Origin: Duganella fentianensis
Lineage (GTDB): Bacteria; Pseudomonadota; Gammaproteobacteria; Burkholderiales; Burkholderiaceae_D
Reading direction: 5' to 3'
Assembly: GCF_009857835.1 (NCBI RefSeq)
Contig: NZ_WWCL01000007.1
Location: 1-49,765 of the forward strand
Length of the DNA: 49,765 nt
In this document: piece by piece, positions 17,656 to 26,538 of the stretch
How positions within the stretch are numbered: position 1 is the stretch's first letter
How the letters are laid out: each line of letters opens with the position of its first letter
The notes under the pieces: generated by a model
Told to the model about the DNA's origin: nothing
Database searches by the model: none
Seen by the model: the letters and a program-made list of their open reading frames with translations, nothing else
Position numbers and translations under genes: made by a program

Positions 17656-17663
17656 GGATGATG

Positions 17664-17957
17664 ATGAACGATGAGGAAATTTTAGATTTGTCCCCGGCCG
17701 GCGTGCGCAAGCTGCTGCACACCGCATCACTTTTGCATATCAGCGAGCTTCACTTCGCGCGAGTGGCGCTCGAATTCCAGTCGTTGGCGTGGTTTGCAAA
17801 GGAGAACGCGGTGAACAAGCAGCCAGGCCCGGCAACAATGACGTGCGAGGAATTTGAAGCTTTGCCAGAGGGGAGCTATTGCTTCCAAATACCTGAAGCC
17901 TGGGCAGGGGTGAAAGATTTTTACGCCGCCGGGCAGCTTCGCATGGATGAAGTCTAA
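17664..17957 (+). CDS. Hypothetical protein
   Basis: The 97-residue acidic product is not recognised. GAGG lies six bases before the ATG at 17664; two in-frame ATGs just upstream (17658, 17661) are too close to that site. It follows the preceding gene by eight bases, so the two were probably an operon. The N-terminal half is helical (ILDLSPAGVRKLLHTASLLH) and the C-terminal half contains MTCEEFEALPEGSYCFQIPE. No signal peptide or membrane segment is seen. Confidence 0.55.
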   Translation: MNDEEILDLSPAGVRKLLHTASLLHISELHFARVALEFQSLAWFAKENAVNKQPGPATMTCEEFEALPEGSYCFQIPEAWAGVKDFYAAGQLRMDEV

Positions 17958-18110
17958 ATTTGGCGAAACGTCCATTTTTGCTGGCCAGCTAAAAAGGGCC
18001 ATTCGCCAAAAATGCTTGGCCAGTTCAGGCGCAGCGGCCTTGAGCTCTGACGGTCGGCTCGCATGCGCTTGATATGGGACCATTTAGCAGTACATAACGA
18101 CGGAGAAATA

Positions 18111-18839
18111 ATGCAAGACCCGCGCACTAATACGAAAACTGTCATGAATCGCATCGCCACCATAGGTGTCCGAAGCCCACATATCGTACTATCAGCATGC
18201 CTGTTTGGCGCTGGGGGCATCTTGCTCTTAACGAATGTTGTTCCAACAGTTGCTGGCGCCTTGTTCGGAGCTGCCGCCTCACTACTAGGCGCAGGCATTA
18301 CCGAATTTAATAAGAAGAAAGCAGATGCGGCAGACAAGCTCCGCAGGGAGAGCGATGCTCGACGATATTTTGCTGCGGAACTAAATAGGGCAATCGAACG
18401 TATGCTCTTTATACATCAACGGGCCAGCGCCAATTTTATCTGCGCGTCGGCAAAAACAGAACTGCCGGGCGATAAGCGAGAGGATTTCCTCCCGCACATG
18501 CCGACACTTTATCCGGACGCCCCTCAATTTCGCGATCTGTCTGGTGACGACGCGATGGCGCTGATCGCTTTCTATGACGTGCTCCAAGCGCAAGAGCGTA
18601 GCGTTGAGGATTGGTGGCAGAGAGAGGGTCAGCTGCCCGTGAACATTTTTAACTCATTTATGGGGTTATCGAGGGATAGCTTGATGCTTGCAAAAGATGC
18701 GCTTGTTCGCTTTGATCTGGATCGACTATACCCGCCGCGCTATCAGGCGTGGAAGCCTTTATCTGAGCGAATAGAGCTGGAGTTATCCAATTCGGCCCGC
18801 GTAACGGAAGCACATTTGAAGCGTCACGGAGCTGCTTGA
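18111..18839 (+). CDS. Membrane protein of unknown function
   Basis: The 242-residue product has two adjacent transmembrane helices at about residues 22-65 (IVLSACLFGAGGILLLT, and VAGALFGAAASLLGAGI), followed by a long helical, charged cytoplasmic part starting FNKKKADAADKLRRESDARR. I chose the ATG at 18111 for its GGAGA five bases upstream; the frame is open back to 18063. The topology (hairpin in the membrane plus a helical body) occurs in several accessory-island proteins. No family is recognised. It stands alone between the small hypotheticals and the recombinase module. Confidence 0.6.
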   Translation: MQDPRTNTKTVMNRIATIGVRSPHIVLSACLFGAGGILLLTNVVPTVAGALFGAAASLLGAGITEFNKKKADAADKLRRESDARRYFAAELNRAIERMLFIHQRASANFICASAKTELPGDKREDFLPHMPTLYPDAPQFRDLSGDDAMALIAFYDVLQAQERSVEDWWQREGQLPVNIFNSFMGLSRDSLMLAKDALVRFDLDRLYPPRYQAWKPLSERIELELSNSARVTEAHLKRHGAA

Positions 18840-18981
18840 GAAAGGTTGCCGCCGTTTGCGGCTCCACATTCAGGTTTTACACATTTTGACGGAACGTGAA
18901 TCGCCGAAAAAGCTGAATATGCTTGTTGCATCGCAGGGGAGGCCTCTCGGCTAGATTGCACAGATCGTCAGAGAAGCAATC

Positions 18982-18992
18982 TTTAAGCCGAT
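18982..18992 (+). repeat. Left copy of TTTAAGCCGAT flanking the recombinase module
   Basis: The 11-bp TTTAAGCCGAT occurs here, upstream of the DNA-binding gene, and again at 21243-21253, just after the recombinase gene, in direct orientation. It is a candidate attachment-site core, but the match is short and could be chance. Confidence 0.3.
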
Positions 18993-19084
18993 TTCTCATT
19001 ATAGATCAATCAGTTAAAGCAATTTCTGCGAAAAAATCCGCAATCCCGGCCATCCCTCTATATTCCGACTACGGTGTTCACGCC

Positions 19085-19882
19085 ATGGGCCGTCCCGCTT
19101 TCTCCCTGTCCGATCCGCAGGCCCGCATCCTGGCCCGGCGCGTGGCCGAACTCGAACTGGCCTGCCCGCTCGGCGGCAACTCCCACCGCCCCTTCGTGCG
19201 CGGGTTTATCCTCGCCGTCCATGAAGCCACCGGCCAGTTCTTCAGCCCGACGATCTACCGGCGCCTGCTCGCAGCCTTCGCGCCCGCCCGGCGCCCCTCG
19301 ACCGTGACCTTGGCCGACGAAAAGGACCGCTTGGCGGCCGAGCTGGCCCGGCAGCCAAGCCCGGCGCCGGCCCCAAGCGCGCCCGACGCCCCTCCCTCCG
19401 CCCTGCCAGACCTTTACACGCTGCAGGCGCGCATCGCCGAGGCGGTCGAACAGGACCTCAACCGCGCACGCCCGGCGCAGCGCACCGACAGCGCCGAGTC
19501 GCGGTTCCTCCTCAACCGCCTGCAGGAGGCGGAACAACAGCTGGCCGACCTGCGCGCCACGGCGGCCTCCCTGGCGAGCGAGCTGGAAGTGGCCAAGCAC
19601 AGCGCCCGGCGCCACGCCGAAGATGCGGCCCGGGCGACCGCCGCCCTCGCCCGCCAGGCCGACAGCGTGGCAGCGCTGACGGCCGAGGTGGCGGAGCTGC
19701 GCAAATTCGCCCTGATGTCGATCGACGAGGCGCGCGGTGAAGGCCGGGCGTGGAAAGAACGCGTTGCCGCCCTGGAGGCGCAGCGCCGAGCCGATGAGCG
19801 GCTGATGGAATCGTTCCGTCGGCTCGCCTATCAAAAAGGGGCTGAGATCCCCGACCAACTGACCAGGGAGCACCCACGTTGA
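19085..19882 (+). CDS. KfrA-like DNA-binding protein paired with a recombinase
   Basis: The N-terminal 75 or so residues (MGRPAFSLSDPQARILARRV, HRPFVRGFILAVHEATGQFF) look like a small DNA-binding domain. The remainder is an Ala/Glu/Arg-rich coiled coil (for example AEVAELRKFALMSIDEARGE), the layout of KfrA-type proteins. I start at the ATG at 19085 (265 residues), where family-like sequence begins. The frame is open back to 18923, but that part looks non-coding. Its TGA shares bases with the TTG start of the recombinase, so the two are co-translated. It may act as an accessory or regulatory factor for that recombinase; this is inference. Confidence 0.7.
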   Translation: MGRPAFSLSDPQARILARRVAELELACPLGGNSHRPFVRGFILAVHEATGQFFSPTIYRRLLAAFAPARRPSTVTLADEKDRLAAELARQPSPAPAPSAPDAPPSALPDLYTLQARIAEAVEQDLNRARPAQRTDSAESRFLLNRLQEAEQQLADLRATAASLASELEVAKHSARRHAEDAARATAALARQADSVAALTAEVAELRKFALMSIDEARGEGRAWKERVAALEAQRRADERLMESFRRLAYQKGAEIPDQLTREHPR

Positions 19883-21141
19883 ACGAGCTGATTGATACTG
19901 TAAACACGTTGCCCTCCCCATTGATGGCGCCGATGGCGCATGGCCTGGGTCCGGTGGCCGACGACTGGGAGGCCGCCGAGGTCTGGCTGCGGGCGATCGC
20001 CAGCCGCGGCCGGCGCAATTCCCCCGAAACGGTGGCCACCTACCGCTACCACATCGCCAAGCTGCGCTGGTTCTGCGAGAACGTGCACGGCGTGCCGCCG
20101 TCTCGCTGGACAGTGCAGGACGTCGAAGCTTTTTATGGGTTCCTCGCGGACCTGCCCGACTCGGCGCTGTGTGCGCAGGATGAAGTGACGGGCGCCTACG
20201 CCGGCGTCGACGACGAGGGATATTCTCCCTTTCGCAAGCAGCCGTCGGCCAGCAGCCGGTCGGACATCCAGCGCTGCATCCACGCCATGTTCCGCGTCTG
20301 GCGCGAGATGGGCTACATCGCCATCAATCCGATGGGCCTGCACGGCGCCGGCACCACCCGAAAGATCAACGCCAACCGCGCGGTCGTGCCGGACTTATAC
20401 GACCTTGTGCTCGACACCATGGAGGCATCCGAGAAGGCGACGTTCGCCGCGCGTCAAGCCTACACGCGTGACCGGTTTATTTTCATCGCGCTACGCGAGC
20501 TGGGGTTGCGTGCCAGCGAGCTGATCAAGGCCACCATGGGCGCGTTTCACTGCCTCACCGATCCGAAAGACGGCAAGACGTATTGGGTCATGGTCGTGCG
20601 CGAGGAAACGGCAAAGGGACGCAGGGAGAGAACGATACCGGTCACGAAGACGGTGATGGCGGCATTGGGCGCCTATCGGGAAGCGTTCGGGATGGACGCC
20701 CTGCCCGCTCCGCTAGAGACGGGGGCGCTGATCCTGTCGCCGCGCACCGACCGCGGCGCCATCGTGATCGGCGGCAAACCGATCCGGGACGTGGAGTCAC
20801 GCCGGTTCTTTCAGGCCTGGCTGCCGGTGACGACCCGCCACGGACTCTATTACATCGTGAAAGGCCGTCTGACCCGCACCGCCGACGCCCTGAAGCAGGC
20901 CGGCGATGTCACCGGCTGCGCGCATCTGCGGCAAGCCTCGCCCCACTGGCCGCGGCACACCTTTGCGAAATCGGCCTTGCTGACCGGACAGGATGTCCGC
21001 CAGGTCGCCGCGCTCCTCGGCCACAGGGATTTGGCCACGACCATGGTCTATACCGAGCAGGACGCACTGGACTTGATCCGCGCCACGAATATGGCCACCC
21101 CGGGGTTGCTTGCCGAACAGGTGACAGTTTCCCCGGCCTAG
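19879..21141 (+). CDS. Tyrosine recombinase (site-specific integrase)
   Basis: The 420-residue protein has a SAM-like core-binding domain (about residues 30-150) and a catalytic domain with all expected residues: Arg211 in GLRASEL, Lys246, His356 and Arg359 in HWPRHTF, His382 in LLGHRDLATT, and nucleophile Tyr391. The start is TTG at 19879, with GGGAG eight bases upstream. It overlaps the stop of the KfrA-like gene. A 40-residue insertion between the two domains (about 100-130) is unusual. It probably moves the local module rather than the whole metal island. All catalytic residues are present, so it may be active. Confidence 0.9.
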   Translation: MNELIDTVNTLPSPLMAPMAHGLGPVADDWEAAEVWLRAIASRGRRNSPETVATYRYHIAKLRWFCENVHGVPPSRWTVQDVEAFYGFLADLPDSALCAQDEVTGAYAGVDDEGYSPFRKQPSASSRSDIQRCIHAMFRVWREMGYIAINPMGLHGAGTTRKINANRAVVPDLYDLVLDTMEASEKATFAARQAYTRDRFIFIALRELGLRASELIKATMGAFHCLTDPKDGKTYWVMVVREETAKGRRERTIPVTKTVMAALGAYREAFGMDALPAPLETGALILSPRTDRGAIVIGGKPIRDVESRRFFQAWLPVTTRHGLYYIVKGRLTRTADALKQAGDVTGCAHLRQASPHWPRHTFAKSALLTGQDVRQVAALLGHRDLATTMVYTEQDALDLIRATNMATPGLLAEQVTVSPA

Positions 21142-21242
21142 GCGTTCGGCACACCAGAGGGGGCTCGACCGGCATTGTGCTTTCAATCGTGCCAAGCCGA
21201 TGTGAGTAACGGCCGGGATTCGTGTTTTTACGCCGAAGTTAG

Positions 21243-21253
21243 TTTAAGCCGAT
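21243..21253 (+). repeat. Right copy of TTTAAGCCGAT flanking the recombinase module
   Basis: Direct copy of the 11-bp sequence at 18982-18992. The roughly 200 bases from 21142 to 21342 hold no gene. AAGCCGATG is present once more near 21194. Confidence 0.3.
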
Positions 21254-21342
21254 GATTTAAATGGGGAGTTTCGATTTTTGCGGCTATCCTTTTTCGTCTA
21301 CATCTCAGTCACACCGGCACGTGGATGCATGGCCCTAAAGTG

Positions 21343-22245
21343 TCACCGTTTGCTGGTCCTTGTTTTGGCATCCGGTGTCGCCACCGAGGATTGTTCATTG
21401 GCAAATAGCATGAGGCGATGGCCTGATGGATTTTCTGGATATAAATGGTGAGGCGCAAGGCGAAGGTCAAAGGAGCACGTCTCCCTTGCGGCGTCAGGTG
21501 CGCCTCGGGGAGTAATGTCGAGGGCATCAATGACAAACTCCATTGGCTGATTGTGAACAAGCCAGAAGCCGAACGGCAAGAACTTGAGCACATGCCCATA
21601 CACCGTCTTTTGGGCTGGGCTAGACAAGGAAACGTCCATCCAGGATGCGTGCCGGAGGATCACCTGTTTGCGGGACAGGTATGGCCAGCAGTACAAACGC
21701 CATTCTTCTGGAAACGCGCGATCAGGATGCAGAAAATACTGGCGCAAGGATTCGGATGCGCCAATGTCTTGGCGCCAGATCTGGGTATCATTCGCTGAGT
21801 GGGCGGCCAGGACATGGCCAATGATGGACCTGGCGACCAAATGCAGGTTCGCTTCCAGCCGGATGATCCGGGGCAGCACGACATTCCTCGCCACCGCCTG
21901 CATTCCAACATGCATGCCATCCACGAAATGCTTCAGTTCCGGGTCGAAGTGCAGCCCAAGTCGTTCGTTGTTGCAGGTCGCGCACTGCGTCTGGAATTTC
22001 AGACCGCCTTGAATATAAATGGTGTTGCGCGGTTGCCCCTCGCCTGGCGCCCCCATCGTAAGGCGGCTCAATACGGCGTTGGCGATTTGCGCACAACCGC
22101 GCGGCGGAACGTGATCGCGGGTCAGCTCGCCGAATCGACCGCAGATCACACAAAAGCCTGGCTCCTTCGTGCCGGCAAATCCGGCCCAACTGTTGATGCG
22201 TTTCGAGTAGCCACCCATATCCTTTATTGCCCCCAAAGTGGCCAT
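21343..22245 (-). CDS. HNH-like zinc-binding protein, possible nuclease
   Basis: The 300-residue product has an N-terminal zinc/HNH-like module: CVIC at residues 32-35, TRDHVPP at 42-48 (Asp44-His45 as in HNH cores), then CATCNNE at 88-94. The remaining 200 residues are not recognised. Its order CxxC-DH-CxxC-N fits HNH endonuclease-like proteins, many of which sit in defence loci. The gene is divergent from the SIR2 gene across a 284-base gap, which suggests a shared locus but not a proven one. The ATG at 22245 has no good ribosome-binding site; one at 22218 is an alternative. Confidence 0.65.
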   Translation of the reverse strand: MATLGAIKDMGGYSKRINSWAGFAGTKEPGFCVICGRFGELTRDHVPPRGCAQIANAVLSRLTMGAPGEGQPRNTIYIQGGLKFQTQCATCNNERLGLHFDPELKHFVDGMHVGMQAVARNVVLPRIIRLEANLHLVARSIIGHVLAAHSANDTQIWRQDIGASESLRQYFLHPDRAFPEEWRLYCWPYLSRKQVILRHASWMDVSLSSPAQKTVYGHVLKFLPFGFWLVHNQPMEFVIDALDITPRGAPDAARETCSFDLRLAPHHLYPENPSGHRLMLFANEQSSVATPDAKTRTSKR

Positions 22246-22295
22246 TGTATCGCGGGGCAGCCACGCATTAGTCCGCCTTATTGGATTTCGATCAC

Positions 22296-22427
22296 ATGGA
22301 GGTGTCTTCCATCCTGATCCAGAAGTCGCGTTCTCAGTGGGCGCGCGATGAGGCGATGCGCACCGTGACGATGAATGCCTCGCTCAAGGCAAGGTGGCCT
22401 CAAACAGTCGTTCGTCTCCGACTATAA
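22296..22427 (+). CDS. Possible 43-residue small ORF upstream of SIR2
   Basis: An ATG at 22296 opens a 43-codon frame (MEVSSILIQKSRSQWARDEA and onward) ending in TAA at 22427, inside the gap between the HNH-like and SIR2 genes. The composition is protein-like, but I recognise nothing. It may be a gene remnant. A TATAAT at 22423-22428 overlaps its stop and could be the -10 box for the SIR2 operon. Confidence 0.25.
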   Translation: MEVSSILIQKSRSQWARDEAMRTVTMNASLKARWPQTVVRLRL

Positions 22428-22529
22428 TTGCAAGAGACAAACGCGTCAGGATCAAGGGCGCTTTTTCCGTTTCGTTCCAGCTAGCCATACGCGTCTGCGA
22501 CGTTCCACTTTCCTCACTCAGTTCAACAT

Positions 22530-24050
22530 ATGAGTAAAACACTACCCACCGTTCCCCCGCAGATTTTGAACGCGGCAGAAAATAATGAGCTGGTGATATT
22601 CGTAGGCGCAGGCGCGTCGAAGCTATGCGGCAGTCCCGACTGGCGTGGCTTTGCCGACGGCGTGGTCGGGGAGTTGAAAAAAGCGGGAATACTGAACTTC
22701 CTGGAGGCTGAACAATTGAGGTCCATCCCCGATGCGCGCCGTACGCTGTCGGTCGCCATGAATCTGGCAAAGAAGAATGGCGTCAAGATCGATTATGAAA
22801 CGATCCTGCACCCAGGACAGCCCTGGGAGCGCGGCGCGCGCTTGTATGAAATTCTAAAAGAATTCAACTCCATTGTTGTCACCACCAACTATGACAAATG
22901 GCCGCACAAGGCCGACCGGGAGAAGACAACCAAGGGAGGTCAGGACGAAGCCGCCCTCCCCGACCGGCCGCCGAGCGACTATCTGCAAGCGAAGTACTAT
23001 AAGAGTGAGCATTTTTTACCCTATGTGCTCACCGAAAAAGGCGCTGTCATTCATCTGCACGGGGCCTACCAGGACGAGGATTCGATGATCATCTCCCTGC
23101 GCCATTACATGCGGCACTACGCGGATGAGAAGGTCATCAGGTTTCTCAACCACCTGTTCACCTACTGCACGGTATTGTTCCTGGGGTACGGTGTCGCTGA
23201 GCTGGAAATCCTGGAGCATATTATTCGTTCGAACGATCCCGTGGGTAAAAATCCCGGCGCCGAGCCCAGGCATTTTCTGCTGAACCCGGTTCGGTCCAAC
23301 CAGGTGAAGCAAAACGAATTCACTGAGAGTTACTTTCGCGACGAGTGCGGCATCAGTGTCATTAACTACGAGATCGATGAGAAAGGCTATGACCAGGTGG
23401 TAGATGTGCTGGAAGCATGGGCGCCGGCGATCAAGGCCAAGACGCCCTCGTTGCTCGATTATCAGCATCAGCTGCAGGTGTTCATCAATGATGAATCGGA
23501 CGCGCTGAACCGGGCTTCGGCCATTCAGCTCGTACTGAGGCAGCCGGGCCTCACACCGTTCTTTCTAAATTCGATCAAGGATCCGCTGTGGTTTGACGAA
23601 CTTGAGACGAACGGGTTCTTCGCTCCCACGAACATGCCGGCGCTGGTGGTGACCAACGAGCCGGACGGTGGCCGCCTGTATGAGGCGCCGCGTTGGCCGG
23701 CGTTGCGGTATCTGGAAAACATCGCGCCAGAGGCCCGCGACGAGACTGCGGAACGCATCATGGCGGTCCTGCGCAGACTTACCGCCTACGGAAGTTCCGA
23801 TGGATTCGACAACTGGCGCATTTGGGCAAGCTGCGCGACCATCATGTCTCTGCTTCCCCTCAATGTGATCGAGCTCAAGGATATCGACATGATCGGCGTC
23901 TGGTTGAACACGATGTTCAATGCGGATCTCATCGGGCACAACGTTTGCGCTGGTCTGCTTCCGCGCTTGCTGGATAGCCCGGCGCCTGCGGACGCGGAAA
24001 AGGCCCTGGCGCTCATTGAAAAAATCACCGTAGAGAAATCAGATGCGTGA
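22530..24050 (+). CDS. SIR2-domain protein, probable NAD-consuming defence effector
   Basis: Residues about 10-290 form a SIR2 (SIR2_2-type) domain: GAGAS at 26-30, TTNYD at 118-122, HLHG with the catalytic-type His177, and the nucleotide-loop GYG at 219-221. In anti-phage systems such domains hydrolyse NAD+ and stop growth of the infected cell; deacetylation is less likely because the zinc-binding cysteines of true sirtuins are absent. The C-terminal 200 residues are helical and unrecognised. The stop overlaps the start of the next gene by eight bases, so the two are co-translated. Total length with the next gene (1255 residues) resembles single-chain SIR2 proteins of the DSR type. Confidence 0.85.
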   Translation: MSKTLPTVPPQILNAAENNELVIFVGAGASKLCGSPDWRGFADGVVGELKKAGILNFLEAEQLRSIPDARRTLSVAMNLAKKNGVKIDYETILHPGQPWERGARLYEILKEFNSIVVTTNYDKWPHKADREKTTKGGQDEAALPDRPPSDYLQAKYYKSEHFLPYVLTEKGAVIHLHGAYQDEDSMIISLRHYMRHYADEKVIRFLNHLFTYCTVLFLGYGVAELEILEHIIRSNDPVGKNPGAEPRHFLLNPVRSNQVKQNEFTESYFRDECGISVINYEIDEKGYDQVVDVLEAWAPAIKAKTPSLLDYQHQLQVFINDESDALNRASAIQLVLRQPGLTPFFLNSIKDPLWFDELETNGFFAPTNMPALVVTNEPDGGRLYEAPRWPALRYLENIAPEARDETAERIMAVLRRLTAYGSSDGFDNWRIWASCATIMSLLPLNVIELKDIDMIGVWLNTMFNADLIGHNVCAGLLPRLLDSPAPADAEKALALIEKITVEKSDA

Positions 24051-26292
24051 ACAAAAAACCCTGCTCAAAACTCACCAGGTCAAAGACGCGCTGGAAGGCC
24101 ATTGCGAGAAGCTCGGGGAACGGTGCGGTGAGGCTGCCGTGCGCTTGTTCATGGGGCGCCTCATGGGGGCCATCGGCTCGCCGACGGATGACAGGTTCAC
24201 CTATGTCCATCGCAAGGCGATAGAAGAGCACCGGCAGGACGCGTATGCGGGTGAAAGCCTGACGAGTGTGTACATCGATGCCCTGCGGGATGCGATGATC
24301 GGTTTCATCCGGAAAGATGAGGCAGCTGCCGCGCCCGTCCTCGCTGCGCTGCTGACTTCGGATTTTCCGTCCATTGTCCGTGTCGGAATTTATATATGCG
24401 ACAAACATTTCCTCTCCTTTTCAGACGTACTGGAGAAGCACTTCGACGCGGGCTGGCTGCTCAAGCCAGAATTCTGGCACGAGGCATACTGGCTGGTGAA
24501 ACACAATTACGCCGACTTCCCACCGGCGCTCAGGCAAAAGTTTCTCAACCTGGTGCAGGAGTTGCCCGGCGACTGGGATGAGGACGATCCACGCACCGCT
24601 GAATTCAAGGATTACCACCGTCGCGATCTGCTGAGCGCGATTGCCGGCCAAGGCGACAGCGCAGTCGACGCCTGGTACCAATCGCTGACGCAAAAATTCG
24701 GGTCAGCCCACGACCACGTGGACTTTCAGTCCTTCTCCTCCGGCGGCTGGGTTGGCGCCGCCACACCCAAGACGTCGGACGAGTTCCTGACTATGGGGTC
24801 CGATGAACTGCGCGCTTTCATGGAGACATTCAAGCCAGACCGGAGCGTTTTCGACGGGCCTTCGTATCGGGGTGCGGCCGACAATCTGCAGGAAGCGGTC
24901 AAGGCGAGCGAAGATGGTTTCGCTGGAAAATTTCCCCTGTTCGTCAATGTCCACCCCGCGTATCAGCATGGCCTGTTGTCGGGTCTGAAGGATCGCCTCT
25001 CTCTGCCAATGAGTGCATTTGATTGGCCCGCGACAGTGCAGTTGATTCAATCCATCCTCGCCGGCATCAATCCCGAGCGCCCTGTGGATGACCAGTCCCT
25101 CGGCGGGGTTTTTGAACCCACATCGCTGTGGGTGTTGACCGGCATCGCGGACGTGATAAAGGCCGGCTTTCAATCGAGTTCCCATCCTATCCCGGCAACG
25201 CTGCAGGATGCATGCTTGGCGGCGGTCCTGAGCTTACTCAAGCTCAGTCCCCCCCATGACACTTCCGATGTCAAGGACGCGGTGTCGACGATGATCAACA
25301 GCCGTTATGGCAAGGCCCTGGAAACCTCCCTTGTCGCAGCGCTTGCCATGGCGCGGGCGGACAAATCCGGCGAAGCTGCGCGTCAGGTCTGGACGGCGTT
25401 GCGCCCGATCTATTCGGACGCCCTCGATGCCAGCGAGACGGGCGCGAATCTTGAATTCGCCACCTTCGGCGGGCTCTACTGCGTCAACCTGCACTACCTG
25501 GACCCGACCTGGGTGGTGGACAATTTCAACAGGTTGTTTTCGCTGAAAAATAAGGCAGCGTGGGTCTGCGCGGCGCAGGGATTCTCGTACCAGAACCACC
25601 TTTATCCCTGGCTATACAAGCTGCTGCGCGATGGCGGCCACCTGTACCGGATGATTTATGAGGACACCCAGAAAAATCAGGTTCAGGAGCGTGCGATGCA
25701 GTTCCTGGGGCTGGCCTACCTCAATGACGAACTTGAATCGCTCGACGGCACAGGCGGCGCACCCAGCTTGATGGCGCGCGTTATCAACGACCTCAATGCC
25801 GAGGCCTTGTCGCGCCTGTGCTGGTTCTTCTGGACGCTGCGCGCGCAGGGGCCGGCGGGCGCGGATGCGCCCAAGATTGTGAGCTTTTGGAAAAAGCTGG
25901 ACCAGACAATCCGCGCGTCCGGACAAGAGCATGCCGAACTTCTCTCGGCGCTGAACCAGCTGGCGGTTTTCTTGGACGTGCTCGATGCGTCAACCACGCC
26001 ATTGCTGCTCAACGCCGCGCTCCACGCCAACGTGAAGTTCCATGCCCATACGCTGGTGTCCGAACTGCGCCGCTTGACTGAAGCCAATCCCAAGGCGGTC
26101 AGTGCAATCTTCGATGCTGTTACCGATAGATTCCTGCCAGACTTCGAGCAAGAGGATGTGGTGGCCATTGTCGAAGGCATTGCCGACCGCGGCGAGGTGG
26201 ATATCGCGCGCAAAATCTGCAACAAGTACAACCATAGAGGGGTCAGTTTTTTAAACCCGGTCTTCGAGCGCATCCGCAATTTAACAGCTTGA
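24043..26292 (+). CDS. Large alpha-helical repeat protein partner of SIR2
   Basis: The 749-residue product looks almost wholly helical, with repeated hydrophobic helix pairs and no signal peptide or membrane segment, as in an alpha-solenoid. I do not recognise a named family. It starts in another frame inside the last codons of the SIR2 gene (ATGCGTGA overlap), a typical translational-coupling arrangement. In DSR-type defence proteins a SIR2 domain is followed by a long helical region that senses phage proteins. I infer that this protein is the separate sensor or scaffold for the SIR2 effector. An old frameshift splitting one long gene is the alternative. Confidence 0.75.
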   Translation: MREQKTLLKTHQVKDALEGHCEKLGERCGEAAVRLFMGRLMGAIGSPTDDRFTYVHRKAIEEHRQDAYAGESLTSVYIDALRDAMIGFIRKDEAAAAPVLAALLTSDFPSIVRVGIYICDKHFLSFSDVLEKHFDAGWLLKPEFWHEAYWLVKHNYADFPPALRQKFLNLVQELPGDWDEDDPRTAEFKDYHRRDLLSAIAGQGDSAVDAWYQSLTQKFGSAHDHVDFQSFSSGGWVGAATPKTSDEFLTMGSDELRAFMETFKPDRSVFDGPSYRGAADNLQEAVKASEDGFAGKFPLFVNVHPAYQHGLLSGLKDRLSLPMSAFDWPATVQLIQSILAGINPERPVDDQSLGGVFEPTSLWVLTGIADVIKAGFQSSSHPIPATLQDACLAAVLSLLKLSPPHDTSDVKDAVSTMINSRYGKALETSLVAALAMARADKSGEAARQVWTALRPIYSDALDASETGANLEFATFGGLYCVNLHYLDPTWVVDNFNRLFSLKNKAAWVCAAQGFSYQNHLYPWLYKLLRDGGHLYRMIYEDTQKNQVQERAMQFLGLAYLNDELESLDGTGGAPSLMARVINDLNAEALSRLCWFFWTLRAQGPAGADAPKIVSFWKKLDQTIRASGQEHAELLSALNQLAVFLDVLDASTTPLLLNAALHANVKFHAHTLVSELRRLTEANPKAVSAIFDAVTDRFLPDFEQEDVVAIVEGIADRGEVDIARKICNKYNHRGVSFLNPVFERIRNLTA

Positions 26293-26422
26293 ATGGCACC
26301 GGGAGCCGGCCCGCTGCATTCGTCGCCTTGCAGTTGGATGCGCCCGCGACAGGCCACAAGCTGTTGATGGCATTGACCGGGAAACGAACGGCCAACGCGA
26401 GGGCGGATCGCTGTTTTTGACG

Positions 26423-26462
26423 CCAAGGCCCAAGGTCTGGCCTGTGACCGGTACGGCCTTGG
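26423..26462. terminator. Inverted repeat after the SIR2 operon
   Basis: CCAAGGCC at 26423-26430 and GGCCTTGG at 26455-26462 form a perfect 8-bp inverted repeat with a 24-base loop, about 130 bases after the operon. There is no U-run, so a terminator role is weakly supported. Confidence 0.25.
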
Positions 26463-26500
26463 GGGCTTCATGACGGGAAAGATGGCGCATGCTTTTTGGC

Positions 26501-26506
26501 TATAAT
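26501..26506 (+). promoter_or_regulatory. Predicted -10 box
   Basis: A perfect TATAAT lies 33 bases before the ATG of the cyclotransferase-like gene. No clear -35 box is seen. Confidence 0.45.
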
Positions 26507-26538
26507 GCCTTGTTAATCGACTGTGATCGGACTGGCTT

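Noticed and set aside
20583..21209. 208-codon plus-strand frame inside the recombinase gene
   Set aside because: It overlaps the catalytic domain of the recombinase in another frame. It is rich in Arg, Gly and Pro, as expected of a high-GC shadow.
22530..24050. SIR2 protein as a protein deacetylase
   Set aside because: The zinc-binding cysteines of deacetylase sirtuins are not seen, and the TTNYD and HLHG pattern fits the SIR2_2 NAD-hydrolase group better.
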